Part shown: positions 1 to 7,240 of the stretch, in pieces
How positions within the stretch are numbered: position 1 is the stretch's first letter
Layout of the letters: the number at the start of each line of letters is the position of its first letter
Assembly: GCA_030445875.1 (NCBI GenBank)
Contig: JASUSX010000016.1
Span: 1 to 14,700, forward strand
Length of the DNA stretch: 14,700 nucleotides
Source: Clostridia bacterium
Lineage (GTDB): Bacteria > Bacillota > DSM-521 > Neomoorellales > Neomoorellaceae
Direction of reading: 5' to 3'
The notes under the pieces: model-generated
What the model was told of the DNA's origin: nothing
Database searches by the model: none
What the model saw: only the letters and a program-made list of their open reading frames with translations
Program-made: the position numbers and the translations under genes

Positions 1-52
1 CCCCGGGCTATTTAAGGCGGGTTCAGCCCTCGCCAAAACAGGCATAGTAAGA

Positions 53-535
53 TTAGCGGTGGTAGGTCTCACCGCGCTGGATTTTATAGGCCCGGTAGAG
101 CTGTTCCAGGAGGATCAAGCGCATGAGCTGGTGGGGGAAGGTAAAGCGGGAAAAGGAGAGGCGCAGGTCGGCCGTCGCCAGGATGTCCCGGGCCAGCCCC
201 AGGGTGCCGCCGATAATAAAGGCCAGGTCATTGCGCCCGGCCAAGGCGAGGTCCGCCATCCGGGCGGCCAGGTCTTCGGAAGAGAGCATCGCGCCTTCCC
301 GGTCCAGGGCTATGGTATAGATACCCGGACTCAGGTGGCGCCTGATGTAGACCCCTTCGCAGTCCAAAATCTGCTCTACCTGGACCGGGGATGGGTGGTC
401 GGGGACCTTTTCTTCCGGACCTTCCCGGATGCGCACCCGGGCGTAGGGCTGCAGGCGTTTCAGGTACTCGTTTATCCCGGCGGTTAAATAGCCCTCCCGG
501 ATGCGACCAACGGTTAGCAGGTCAACATGCTGCAT
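53..535 (-). CDS. rlmH: 23S rRNA pseudouridine(1915) N3-methyltransferase RlmH
   Basis: RlmH is a small SPOUT-class enzyme that uses SAM to methylate N3 of pseudouridine 1915 in helix 69 of 23S rRNA, on assembled 70S ribosomes. The 160-residue product has the usual family length. It shows the glycine-rich SAM-binding segment IIGGTLG (about residues 107-113) and ends in the conserved basic tail IQRGETYHR, whose YH-R end is a family signature. The ATG start lies 4 bases after the htrA stop codon. Its Shine-Dalgarno match is weak and almost touches the ATG (AAAGGT), so translation is probably coupled to htrA. Pairing of htrA-type protease and rlmH is common in Firmicutes. The 52 bases after its stop show no convincing terminator before the window edge. 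Identification is firm. Confidence 0.95.
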   Translation of the reverse strand: MQHVDLLTVGRIREGYLTAGINEYLKRLQPYARVRIREGPEEKVPDHPSPVQVEQILDCEGVYIRRHLSPGIYTIALDREGAMLSSEDLAARMADLALAGRNDLAFIIGGTLGLARDILATADLRLSFSRFTFPHQLMRLILLEQLYRAYKIQRGETYHR

Positions 536-539
536 ACCT

Positions 540-1673
540 TTATTTCGACGGCATTTCCCCCAGGGTAAGGGTAAAGTCCTGTTGCTTTTTGTTCGTCAGG
601 CGGACGACAGTTAAAGTTACTTTATCCCCCGGGGCTTTCTGGTTAACCAGGCGCTGGATGTCGGCGTAAGTGGCTACCCGGTTGTTGTCCACGGCGATGA
701 TGACATCTCCCACCTGCAACCTCGCCCGGGCCGCCGGCCCATCATTAAAAACGCCGCCGATATACACCCCCTCCGGGATATTATACCACCGGGCCATCTC
801 CGGGGTAATCTCCCGCAGGTTATAAATACCCAGGAAGGGGTGGGTAACCCGGCCCCGGGTTATAATCTGATCGATAATGGGCCGCACGTCGTTGATGGGA
901 ATGGCGAAGCCCATACCCTCCACCCCGCTGGCGGCTATTTTGACGCTGTTGATGCCGATCACTTCGCCCCTCAGATTCACCAGGGCCCCGCCGCTGTTGC
1001 CAGGGTTAATGGGGGCGTCGGTCTGCAGGGTTTTCAGGGTGATCTCTACCCCCCGCGGTCCCGGGACGGTCACCTCCCGGTTCAAAGCGCTGATGACCCC
1101 CACGGTCACCGAGCGGGCGAATTCCCGCCCCAGGGGGTTGCCTATGGCCACTACTGTTTCCCCCACCTGGACCGCGCCGGAATCCCCCAGGCGGGCCTGG
1201 GGTAGATTGGCCCCCTTTATTTGCAAGACGGCCAGGTCGCTGCGCTCATCAGCGCCCACCACTGTGGCCGGATAAGACTGGTTATGGTCCAGGCTGACGC
1301 TTATCTGCCCGGCACCGGCGATAACGTGGTTGTTGGTCACGATGTAGCCTTTATTGCCATCAAAGATAACCCCTGAGCCCTGCTTAACCGCCCCATCCCC
1401 GGTAAAGCTCCGGCCCGCCAGGGCCGCCACCCCGACTACCGCCGGACCTACCTGCCGGGCGATGGTAACCACCGGGGAGTCAGCGCTAAACTGGACCGGC
1501 TGCCCCGCCGGCGGGTTAAGCCCGGCGGGCGGGACAGGTGCCGGCGGCAGGGGACTGGGTAGTACGCGCGGGGCCAGGGCCACCCCCGCCCCCGCGCCCA
1601 TGGCCGTGCTGAGGATAAAGAGCAGGGCTATAACCAGGTACCGCCTGAAGTTAGCAGAGGCAAACAATCCCAA
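540..1673 (-). CDS. HtrA/DegP-type trypsin-like serine protease, membrane-anchored, with one PDZ domain
   Basis: This is an envelope quality-control protease that degrades or handles misfolded exported proteins. The 377-residue product has one N-terminal hydrophobic segment (about residues 12-33) that should act as an uncleaved anchor. A Pro/Ala/Gly-rich linker follows (about 34-58), then the trypsin-like domain and one C-terminal PDZ domain (about 278-375). The catalytic triad is visible as H116 (TNNHVI), D146 (ERSDLAVL) and S227 (NPGNSGGAL). I chose the TTG start at 1673 because GGGAGG sits 7 bases upstream. A second TTG two codons later cannot be excluded. rlmH follows after 4 bases. The 95 bases between the preceding terminator and this gene contain AT-rich stretches (TAGAAT, TATAAA) but no well-spaced -35/-10 pair. 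Which HtrA paralogue this is cannot be told from sequence alone, so I give no symbol. Confidence 0.94.
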   Translation of the reverse strand: MGLFASANFRRYLVIALLFILSTAMGAGAGVALAPRVLPSPLPPAPVPPAGLNPPAGQPVQFSADSPVVTIARQVGPAVVGVAALAGRSFTGDGAVKQGSGVIFDGNKGYIVTNNHVIAGAGQISVSLDHNQSYPATVVGADERSDLAVLQIKGANLPQARLGDSGAVQVGETVVAIGNPLGREFARSVTVGVISALNREVTVPGPRGVEITLKTLQTDAPINPGNSGGALVNLRGEVIGINSVKIAASGVEGMGFAIPINDVRPIIDQIITRGRVTHPFLGIYNLREITPEMARWYNIPEGVYIGGVFNDGPAARARLQVGDVIIAVDNNRVATYADIQRLVNQKAPGDKVTLTVVRLTNKKQQDFTLTLGEMPSK

Positions 1674-1768
1674 AATAATACCTCCCGAACCTTGGACTTA
1701 GAACCAGCTTTTAATTCTAATATTGCCTCCTGTCGGCGTCTTTATAAGAGGGCGGGCCTGGTCAAGAT

Positions 1769-1798
1769 AAAAAAAGACCCGGGAGCTATTCCCGGATC
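1769..1798 (-). terminator. Rho-independent terminator after the gluzincin peptidase gene
   Basis: On the minus strand a 9-bp stem (GATCCGGGA with TCCCGGGTC, one G-U wobble) closes a 5-base loop and is followed directly by seven T residues. It begins 10 bases after the stop codon of the peptidase gene at 1808-2689, so it ends that transcript and separates it from htrA-rlmH. Confidence 0.9.
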
Positions 1799-1807
1799 TT
1801 CGGCAAA

Positions 1808-2689
1808 CTAACTGGCCGGCTCCAGGGCCCCGGCCTGGTTTAAGGGCACATCCCGGGCAAAGGCTGCCGCGAAAGCGGCAGTGGTAGTGCCCAGGACCTC
1901 CTGGAAGGCCCGGTCCAGGGTAACCCCCTGGCCCAGGCGATCCAGGAGCCTGTCCAGGTTGGGCAGGCCATAGCGGCCTATAAGGTAGTCGACCAGCAAG
2001 TAAGACTGGCGGTAAGCCAGGGTCTGGTCGTCCAGATTATCAAACCCATAATCCATATCTTTTAAGGCGTACCAGCCGCTAGCCCCCGGCGCGCCGGGCA
2101 GGGTAAAGCCGGTCAGCTGCCTTTCTACATACTGGGCGATACCCTCCGTCAGCCAGCGCGGGTAATTACCCCGGGCCTTCTCATCTACCAGCAGATGGGT
2201 AAACTCGTGGGCCACCGGCCCCGTAGCAGTAAAGACCCTGGTTACCTCCCGGGGGTCTTTGCTATTAATCCAAGCATAGGGTGACAGGATACGGATGACC
2301 CCGCCCCAGTACACCCCCATGGCGCTTTCACTGGCCGCCCAGCCAAACTGACGGGCCAGGCTAGCCCGGTCCGGGTACAGGATAATCAGGGTTTGGCCCC
2401 GCGGTTCATACTGCACCAGGGCACCCGCCGGAGCGTAGGCCTTCTCGGCGGTTTTGAGGACCAGGGGGGCGACGGCGGCATCCTCCGGCTGGTAGCGGAG
2501 GCGGAAATGGGTACTCTCTATCTCCAGCCAATCGCGCGTCTGCCAGGCGGTCTGCCCGGCCAGCACCTGGCGAACCAGGCTGTAGCTCCAGGTCCGTGCC
2601 AGGGCCGCATTACGGGTCACGCTGAACCCTACGGTCAAAAGTATAGCCAGGCAGGTGCCAGCAAGCACCTGCCACCAGTGCTGAAGCAA
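1808..2689 (-). CDS. Exported peptidase MA-like (gluzincin) metalloprotease
   Basis: This is a predicted zinc metallopeptidase of the peptidase-MA-like group, acting outside the membrane. Substrate and physiological role are unknown. The 293-residue product starts with a hydrophobic segment (about residues 9-24) that looks like a signal peptide or anchor. The zinc site is HEFTH (H161, E162, H165), with a glutamate 17 residues on in WLTEGIAQYVE (E182). That spacing fits a gluzincin, where E182 would be the third zinc ligand. I set the start at TTG 2689 because a G-rich GGAGG-containing site lies about 8 bases upstream. No in-frame ATG precedes the hydrophobic segment. A perfect 8-bp inverted repeat covers codons 6-13. 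The gene stands alone between two terminators with a probable promoter of its own. The class is secure from the motif; the biological function is not. Confidence 0.85.
   Translation of the reverse strand: MLQHWWQVLAGTCLAILLTVGFSVTRNAALARTWSYSLVRQVLAGQTAWQTRDWLEIESTHFRLRYQPEDAAVAPLVLKTAEKAYAPAGALVQYEPRGQTLIILYPDRASLARQFGWAASESAMGVYWGGVIRILSPYAWINSKDPREVTRVFTATGPVAHEFTHLLVDEKARGNYPRWLTEGIAQYVERQLTGFTLPGAPGASGWYALKDMDYGFDNLDDQTLAYRQSYLLVDYLIGRYGLPNLDRLLDRLGQGVTLDRAFQEVLGTTTAAFAAAFARDVPLNQAGALEPAS
2651..2672 (-). repeat. Perfect 8-bp inverted repeat just inside the peptidase coding start
   Basis: GCAGGTGC and GCACCTGC flank a 6-base loop. In the mRNA the hairpin starts 17 bases after the first base of the TTG start codon. 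A weaker hairpin (GGGAG-AAGAG-CTCCC, 2706-2720) lies just upstream of the Shine-Dalgarno region, so the ribosome binding site sits between two potential hairpins. Confidence 0.6.
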
Positions 2690-2723
2690 GTTTCTCCCCT
2701 CCCCCGGGAGCTCTTCTCCCTGG

Positions 2724-2736
2724 ATTATACTATATT
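2724..2736 (-). promoter_or_regulatory. Possible promoter of the gluzincin peptidase gene (-10 region)
   Basis: The minus strand carries an AT-rich block with a perfect TATAAT (2724-2729) preceded by overlapping TATAGT and AATATA. The best -35 candidate is TTGCCG at 2754-2759, which is 17 bases from AATATA, 19 from TATAGT and 24 from TATAAT, so no hexamer pair is ideal on both counts. The position fits: downstream of the preceding gene's terminators and about 35 bases before the TTG start. Confidence 0.4.
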
Positions 2737-2769
2737 ACCGTGGGCCAGGCTACCGGCAATGAATGTTAA

Positions 2770-2800
2770 AACGGGGCCATCTGGCCCGGCTCACCCCGTT
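2770..2800 (-). terminator. Possible second hairpin terminator in tandem
   Basis: After the strong terminator at 2805-2836 the minus strand has AACGGGG pairing with CCCCGTT across a 17-base loop, followed by TTTTAAC counted from the end of the stem. Inside it GGGCC-AGAT-GGCCC can form a competing stem. It may act as a back-up terminator before the peptidase promoter; evidence is only the base pairing. Confidence 0.35.
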
Positions 2801-2804
2801 AAAC

Positions 2805-2836
2805 GAAAAGCCGGCCCTGTTTATTCCAGGGCCGGC
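2805..2836 (-). terminator. Rho-independent terminator after the trxB / metal-binding protein unit
   Basis: On the minus strand a perfect 10-bp stem (GCCGGCCCTG with CAGGGCCGGC) closes a 7-base loop and is followed by TTTTCGTTT. It lies 16 bases after the stop codon of the small heavy-metal-associated protein gene and ends that transcript. The U tract is shorter than in the terminator at 1769-1798. Confidence 0.82.
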
Positions 2837-2852
2837 CCTTCATTTACTTCCA

Positions 2853-3059
2853 TCATTTCACTTCATAACCGGCATCGCTGACAGCCTTTTTCATGGCGTC
2901 CAGGTGGACTTGAGCGGGGTCATAAGTAACGCGGGCTGTTTTGGCCGCCAGGTCGACTGTCGCCGCCGCGACCCCCGGCAGGCCTTTCAACGCCTTCTCT
3001 ACGCTCATTTTGCAGTGGTTGCAGCTCATCCCTTCCACATGCAGGGTAACTTCAGCCAC
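2853..3059 (-). CDS. Heavy-metal-associated (HMA) domain protein, CopZ-like metallochaperone
   Basis: The 68-residue product is a single HMA domain with the ferredoxin-like pattern of CopZ and Atx1 copper chaperones. The metal loop is GMSCNHC (C13 and C16), followed by the usual VEKALKGLPGV helix and the C-terminal AVSDAGYEV strand. Such proteins bind Cu(I) (sometimes Zn or other soft metals) through the two cysteines and hand it to P-type ATPases or repressors. The start is GTG at 3059, supported by AAGGAGG 8 bases upstream. It follows trxB after 49 bases with no terminator between, and a strong terminator follows it, so the two are likely co-transcribed. No CopA-type ATPase or CsoR-type regulator is in this window, so metal identity and partner are not shown. 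Confidence 0.88.
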   Translation of the reverse strand: MAEVTLHVEGMSCNHCKMSVEKALKGLPGVAAATVDLAAKTARVTYDPAQVHLDAMKKAVSDAGYEVK

Positions 3060-3108
3060 AGGCTAACCCTCCTTTCCGGTAGCATTACATTGCGGTATAG
3101 TAGTGCTT

Positions 3109-4023
3109 TTACAATCCGGCCAGGTAACGCTCCGCGGCCATGGCCGCTGCGGCACCGTCGCCTACAGCCGTACTCACCTGGCGGGATTCCTTGGCCCGGA
3201 CATCGCCGGCGGCGAAGACGCCGGGTATGGAGGTGGCCAGATTGGCGCGGGTAACAATGTATCCCTGCTCATCCAGGGTCAGGGCTTCTCCCAGGAAAGC
3301 GGTGTTGGGTTCCAGGCCAATAAAGATAAAGACCCCGTCAAAGTCTTCCTCCCTGGTGGCCACGCTTTTGACGTCTTTGAGCTCCAGGCTACTGACCTTT
3401 TCCCGGCCCTGGATCCTGGTCACCACCGTATTCCAGTGGAAGGAGATCTTGGGGTTATCCCGGGCCCGCTCCTGGATTACTTTGGTCGCCCGCAGGGCAT
3501 CGCGGCGGTGGATAATGGTCACCTGGCTGGCAAAGCGGGTTAAAAAGAGGGCTTCTTCTACCGCGGAGTCGCCGCCGCCCACGACGGCTACCTTTTTACC
3601 CCGGAAGAAGGCACCATCACAGGTAGCGCAGTAGGAAACACCGCGGCCGCGCAACTCTGCCTCGCCGGGCACTCCCAGGGGTCGGGGGTGGGCGCCGCTG
3701 GCAATAATGACCGCCCGGGCCGTAAATTCACCGCTACCAGTAATGACTTTTTTAATGTTCCCTTGCAGGTCCACGCCCTGGACCGTGGTCATCTCGATGC
3801 GGGCGCCAAAGCGCTGGGCCTGCTCAGTGAACTTCAGGGCCAGCTCCATCCCGTTGATCCCCTCGGGGAAGCCGGGATAGTTTTCAATCCGGTCTGTCTG
3901 CCCGGCCTGGCCCCCCGGAGCTCCCATCTCCAGGACGATGGTGTCCAGCCCGCCCCGGGCGCCATAGAGGGCTGCCGTCAGGCCGGCCGGCCCGCCACCA
4001 ATTATCAGCAGATCGTGGGGCAT
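3109..4023 (-). CDS. trxB: Thioredoxin-disulfide reductase (TrxB)
   Basis: This flavoenzyme passes electrons from NADPH via FAD and a redox-active disulfide to thioredoxin in the cytoplasm. The 304-residue product has the FAD-binding GGGPAG at residues 9-14, the active-site CATC at 132-135, the nucleotide-binding GGGDSA at 149-154, HRRDALRA at 172-179 (the His-Arg-Arg pattern favours NADPH over NADH), and the C-terminal FAD motif GDVR at 273-276. Length and domain order (FAD, inserted NAD(P) domain, FAD) are typical of low-molecular-weight bacterial enzymes. The ATG start has AGGAGG 7 bases upstream. A good promoter lies about 120 bases before the start, giving a leader of about 110 bases. 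No thioredoxin gene is visible here. The small metal-binding protein downstream is probably in the same transcript. Confidence 0.95.
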   Translation of the reverse strand: MPHDLLIIGGGPAGLTAALYGARGGLDTIVLEMGAPGGQAGQTDRIENYPGFPEGINGMELALKFTEQAQRFGARIEMTTVQGVDLQGNIKKVITGSGEFTARAVIIASGAHPRPLGVPGEAELRGRGVSYCATCDGAFFRGKKVAVVGGGDSAVEEALFLTRFASQVTIIHRRDALRATKVIQERARDNPKISFHWNTVVTRIQGREKVSSLELKDVKSVATREEDFDGVFIFIGLEPNTAFLGEALTLDEQGYIVTRANLATSIPGVFAAGDVRAKESRQVSTAVGDGAAAAMAAERYLAGL

Positions 4024-4140
4024 ATCCGTTCCTCCTATTTACCGTAGCTTCTTTGCGTTTAAGGCAATCGAAGGGTCCATTACGACCTATTATGTGCCCG
4101 GTGCATCCCTTTCATGCCCCCTTCTGATCAGGCTATAGTT

Positions 4141-4169
4141 ATTATACGCTGTCACTTTGAATCAGGCAA
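4141..4169 (-). promoter_or_regulatory. Promoter of trxB (sigma-A type)
   Basis: On the minus strand TTGCCT (4164-4169) is followed by a 17-base spacer and a perfect TATAAT (4141-4146). Transcription would start near 4134, leaving a leader of about 110 bases before the trxB ATG. The promoter lies directly after the terminator of the M23 peptidase gene. Confidence 0.8.
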
Positions 4170-4181
4170 GGACCCCAAAGC

Positions 4182-4211
4182 AAAAATCCCCGCGGGCTTG
4201 TCCGCGGGGAT
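4182..4211 (-). terminator. Rho-independent terminator after the M23 peptidase gene
   Basis: On the minus strand a perfect 10-bp GC-rich stem (ATCCCCGCGG with CCGCGGGGAT) closes a 6-base loop and runs straight into five T residues. It starts 14 bases after the stop codon of the peptidase gene at 4226-5662. Confidence 0.92.
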
Positions 4212-4225
4212 CGCAATCAAAAAGT

Positions 4226-5662
4226 CTAGTTGAGGAAGCCGTAGGGGTTACGAAAGCTGCCGTCCACCAGTACCTCAAAGTGCAGATGGGGCCCCGTGGT
4301 GCGGCCGCTGGTGCCCACAAAGCCGATTACCTGGCCCCGGGCCACCTGCGCTCCACTGCGGACATTAAAGCCCGACAGGTGAGCGTACCTGGTCACTACC
4401 CCGCCACCGTGGTCGATGATCACCATCCGGCCGTAACCGCCCTCATAACCGGCAAAGGTAACCCGGCCGTCCTCGGCAGCCCCTACCGCCGCGCCGACAG
4501 GGCCAGCAATGTCCATACCGCTGTGAAACTCCCTCCCCCGGTAGCCAAAGGGAGAGGTGATCGGCCCGCGGATGGGCCAGGCCAGGCGGCCGGAACCACC
4601 GCTCCGGGAAGCCAGGACGACGCGCGACCCCCGCTCGACAACCCTGGTGACAGGCTCCTTTAGCACCTGCTGCTGGAGCACCTTTTTCTCTACCTGAACC
4701 CCGTTTCTGGTAACTATCTGGTAAGTAACCTGCTGTTCGCCCTCGGACCCGGCCTGGATTACCCTTTCCTGGCCCCGCAGGAGATCACTATTGTTTTCCA
4801 CCTGCACGGCATAGGGCACAGGTTCCTTGACCTCCTGGTTGTAGACGACCATTACCTGCAGGAGGGGTTGCTCAAGGGTTAATTTCAGGCGCTGGCCGAT
4901 ATCCAGGCGCTCACCCTGGAGTTCCGGGTTGGCAGCGCGAATATCGTCTACCAGGAGGCCGTGGTCGCGGGCGATACTCCACAGGGAATCGCCCTCCTGG
5001 ACAACGTATTCCTGGCTGGCGCTGGCCGTCCCCTTCAGCCTGGCCAGGGCTGCTTCAGGACTCAAGATCTCCCCTGGTTGGGCCTGACGGTGTTCCAGGG
5101 CTACCTGCTCAATGAACTTGACCTCCTGGACCACGCCGCTCCCCGGCGGGGGCAGGAAAGCCTGTTTTAGCTGGTCGAATACCGCAGCGGCTGTATGGTC
5201 ATCCTTGACCAGCAGCTGCGATTGCCCGTCGATGGTAATCACTGTTGCCGTTGCGACAAAGTGCAGGGATCCCTGGAGTATGTTTTTCAATTGCCTGGCA
5301 TCTATGATTTCCCCGGGGTTTACCCGGACGGTCCGATACTCGATCTGGTCAGTCACCTGGACGCCCAGGTCACTTCCGTTCCCTTTTTCCTGCAGGATTT
5401 CCTGGAGAACCTGGTTTACATCCAGCTGTTTCGTTACCGTGGCCACCTGGCGGCCGTTAACTATAACGCCCAGAGCGTTGGGGGCCGTTAAACGGTACCA
5501 GCCTCCCAGCAGTAACCCGGCAGCCAGGATACCAGCGATCAGCAAAGCTCTCTTTTTCCTCTGGCCCTCCATTTCCTTCCACCGTAGCGGTCCTTCCTTA
5601 CAGAAACGACCTGCCGCGGCCGCCAATTTCATTAAAGCGGACAATCTAGCTGGCGGCGGCAT
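4226..5662 (-). CDS. Membrane-anchored LysM-G5-M23 cell-wall endopeptidase
   Basis: This is a predicted peptidoglycan hydrolase or remodelling factor facing the outside of the cytoplasmic membrane. The 478-residue product begins with a cytoplasmic basic stretch and one transmembrane segment (about residues 38-56). A poorly characterised extracellular region (about 60-210) follows. Next comes a LysM domain (about 218-262, starting EYVVQEGDSLWSIA), a G5-like domain (about 264-346) and a C-terminal LytM/M23 domain (about 355-478). Its zinc and catalytic residues are visible: H380 and D384 in FHSGMD, H428 in YAHLS, and H459/H461 in GPHLHFEV. All expected M23 residues are present, so it is likely active rather than a degenerate EnvC-type regulator. 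The ATG at 5662 has AGGAGG 6 bases upstream; an internal ATG at residue 31 is less likely. It lies 70 bases after scfB with no terminator between, so read-through is possible. Confidence 0.9.
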   Translation of the reverse strand: MPPPARLSALMKLAAAAGRFCKEGPLRWKEMEGQRKKRALLIAGILAAGLLLGGWYRLTAPNALGVIVNGRQVATVTKQLDVNQVLQEILQEKGNGSDLGVQVTDQIEYRTVRVNPGEIIDARQLKNILQGSLHFVATATVITIDGQSQLLVKDDHTAAAVFDQLKQAFLPPPGSGVVQEVKFIEQVALEHRQAQPGEILSPEAALARLKGTASASQEYVVQEGDSLWSIARDHGLLVDDIRAANPELQGERLDIGQRLKLTLEQPLLQVMVVYNQEVKEPVPYAVQVENNSDLLRGQERVIQAGSEGEQQVTYQIVTRNGVQVEKKVLQQQVLKEPVTRVVERGSRVVLASRSGGSGRLAWPIRGPITSPFGYRGREFHSGMDIAGPVGAAVGAAEDGRVTFAGYEGGYGRMVIIDHGGGVVTRYAHLSGFNVRSGAQVARGQVIGFVGTSGRTTGPHLHFEVLVDGSFRNPYGFLN

Positions 5663-5732
5663 GACATTCCTCCTCTCCCCTTGCCAAGCTCAGGAACTAT
5701 TTTTCCTGCCGTTTACCATCTGTGTTATTATC

Positions 5733-7187
5733 CTATTCTACCTCCGGCGCCAGGAATCCTTCCTGGCCAGCAAATTTCCGCCTTTTTTCTTGCACCTGGA
5801 CGTAGAGGGCAGCCTCCAGGCGCAGCTTCTGGATAGCGCAGGGTACGGGCGCCGGCTGGCGCAGATCCCCGGTGGCCGCCAGGTTAGCAGCATGGCAACC
5901 GCCGCTGCAATAGAAGCGGGCCCAGCAACGGCTGCACTGCGGCTGGTTGTAAACATAGGCCTGGCGAAAGGCCTCCCGCAAAGCGGTCCGGGTGACCCCT
6001 TCCCCGACGTTGCCCAGGCAATAGTCCCGTTTGCCCACCAGCTGGTGGCAGGGGTACAGGTCGCCGCCGGGGGTGACGGCCAGGTAACTGGTCCCCGCCC
6101 CGCAGCCGGTCAGGCGTTTGGTGAGGCAGGGCCCGGCCACCGCGTCGATATTGAAATGGAAAAACTCGAAAGGATTCCCGCGCTCCCTGGCTTCCAGGTA
6201 GACCCGGGCCAGGCGGCGGTATTCGGCCGCCAGGCGTGGCAAGTCCCCTTCTTGTATAGCATATTCAGCGCCCGGCGCGGCTACCACCGGTTCCAGGGAC
6301 AGGTAACGAAAACCTAACTCTACCATATGCAGAATGTCCCTGGTAAAGTCGAGGTTCTGGTGGGTATAGGTCCCCCGGACCCAGTAGTCCCGGTGCTCCT
6401 GGGCAGTTACAAAATGCTGTTCCCGGGGGACTATCAGGGCATAGGTGCCCTGGCCGGTAACAGTATGCCGGTTAAAATCGTGGACTTCCGGGCGGCCGTC
6501 CAGGCTTAGAATCACGCTGATCTGGTTTTTAATGAGATAGTCTGCGATGGCCGGGGTCAACCCCAGGCCGTTGGTGGTCAGGGTAAAGCTGATCCTCTTC
6601 CCGGCAGCCGCTGCCTTTTCCCTGCCGTAGGCTACCAGGTCCGGCACCACCGCGAAGTTTAGCAGTGGTTCGCCGCCAAAGAAGTCGACCTCTATCCGGG
6701 GCCGGCTGCCAGACTCGCGCACCAGAAGGTCCAGGGCCTGGAAGCCCGTTTCCCGGCTCATCAACCCCCGCTCGCCACCAAAGGGGCCGCCGGCTGCGAA
6801 ACAGTAACGGCAACGCATATTGCAGTCATGGGCGAGGTGGAGGCAGAGGGCCTGGAGGACCGGTTGCGGCGGCCGGTAGGACCGCCCGGCCCGGTCAACG
6901 GTAAAGAGGGTCCCTGCCGCTTGTTTGGCCGCCAGTTCCTGGCAGACCTCCCGGACCGTGCCGGCGCCCCACTCCCCCGTCGACCGGGGCAGGGCTGCGG
7001 GCCAGTCACCTGCCTCCAGGACGCCTTGTTGGTCTCCGGCCCGCAGTTCGTCCAGGACCGCCCGGGTAGGGGCGTCGATAAGGTGGACAGCGCCGCTGTT
7101 GACGTCCAGGAGGAGACATAGGTCTTCGAAGTCAAACCAGTGGACATCCCCCTGCCAGTCTACCTCTTGCAGGTTAAGGGATAGCAA
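5733..7187 (-). CDS. scfB: Radical SAM/SPASM SCIFF peptide maturase (thioether-forming)
   Basis: This enzyme is the maturase for the SCIFF peptide encoded just upstream; characterised relatives (CteB, Tte1186) join a Cys sulfur to a Thr carbon in the precursor. With the TTG start at 7187 the product has 484 residues. The N-terminal portion (about 15-60, containing LLLDVNSGAVHLID) matches the peptide-recognition (RRE-like) part. The radical SAM cluster motif CNMRCRYC gives C122, C126 and C129, and GGEP is at 171-174. The SPASM/twitch region supplies auxiliary [4Fe-4S] ligands C354, C362, C380, C390, C418, C421, C427, C431 and C450, including CSRCWARFYCSGGC. The open frame extends upstream to 7331, into scfA and through a hairpin. 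I chose TTG 7187, the only ATG/GTG/TTG between the hairpin and the conserved domain, with GGGGGG 8 bases upstream. Family is certain; the exact start is moderately certain. Confidence 0.9.
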   Translation of the reverse strand: MLSLNLQEVDWQGDVHWFDFEDLCLLLDVNSGAVHLIDAPTRAVLDELRAGDQQGVLEAGDWPAALPRSTGEWGAGTVREVCQELAAKQAAGTLFTVDRAGRSYRPPQPVLQALCLHLAHDCNMRCRYCFAAGGPFGGERGLMSRETGFQALDLLVRESGSRPRIEVDFFGGEPLLNFAVVPDLVAYGREKAAAAGKRISFTLTTNGLGLTPAIADYLIKNQISVILSLDGRPEVHDFNRHTVTGQGTYALIVPREQHFVTAQEHRDYWVRGTYTHQNLDFTRDILHMVELGFRYLSLEPVVAAPGAEYAIQEGDLPRLAAEYRRLARVYLEARERGNPFEFFHFNIDAVAGPCLTKRLTGCGAGTSYLAVTPGGDLYPCHQLVGKRDYCLGNVGEGVTRTALREAFRQAYVYNQPQCSRCWARFYCSGGCHAANLAATGDLRQPAPVPCAIQKLRLEAALYVQVQEKRRKFAGQEGFLAPEVE

Positions 7188-7204
7188 TGTTCGATCCCCC
7201 CAAC

Positions 7205-7235
7205 AATAAAAGCCCGACTGGGAAAGCCGGGCCTT
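7205..7235 (-). terminator. Intercistronic hairpin / partial terminator between scfA and scfB
   Basis: On the minus strand an 11-bp stem (AAGGCCCGGCT with AGTCGGGCTTT, two G-U pairs) closes a 5-base loop and continues into TATT, so the 3' side reads CTTTTATTG. It starts 5 bases after the scfA stop and ends 17 bases before the scfB TTG. The U tract is short and interrupted, which suggests partial termination or a 3'-protecting structure rather than full transcription stop, because scfB has no other visible promoter. Confidence 0.7.
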
Positions 7236-7240
7236 GATGC

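Noticed and set aside
1..52. Possible terminator after rlmH
   Set aside because: Only short scattered pairings (AGCCC/GGGCT) are present, with no compact stem followed by a U tract before the window edge.
4024..4225. Possible riboswitch or T-box in the 202-base gap before trxB
   Set aside because: The gap holds the M23 terminator, a clear promoter and a leader without the conserved motifs or the leader terminator expected for such elements.
5112..6317. Plus-strand open frame of 401 codons spanning the M23 and scfB genes
   Set aside because: It is antisense to two genes with clear domains and catalytic motifs, its translation shows no recognisable family, and long antisense frames are expected in GC-rich coding DNA.
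6761..7147. Minus-strand frame starting at an ATG with a good ribosome site inside scfB
   Set aside because: It is out of frame with the conserved radical SAM protein and has an unremarkable, Pro/Arg/Ser-rich translation. It may matter only as a competing start.
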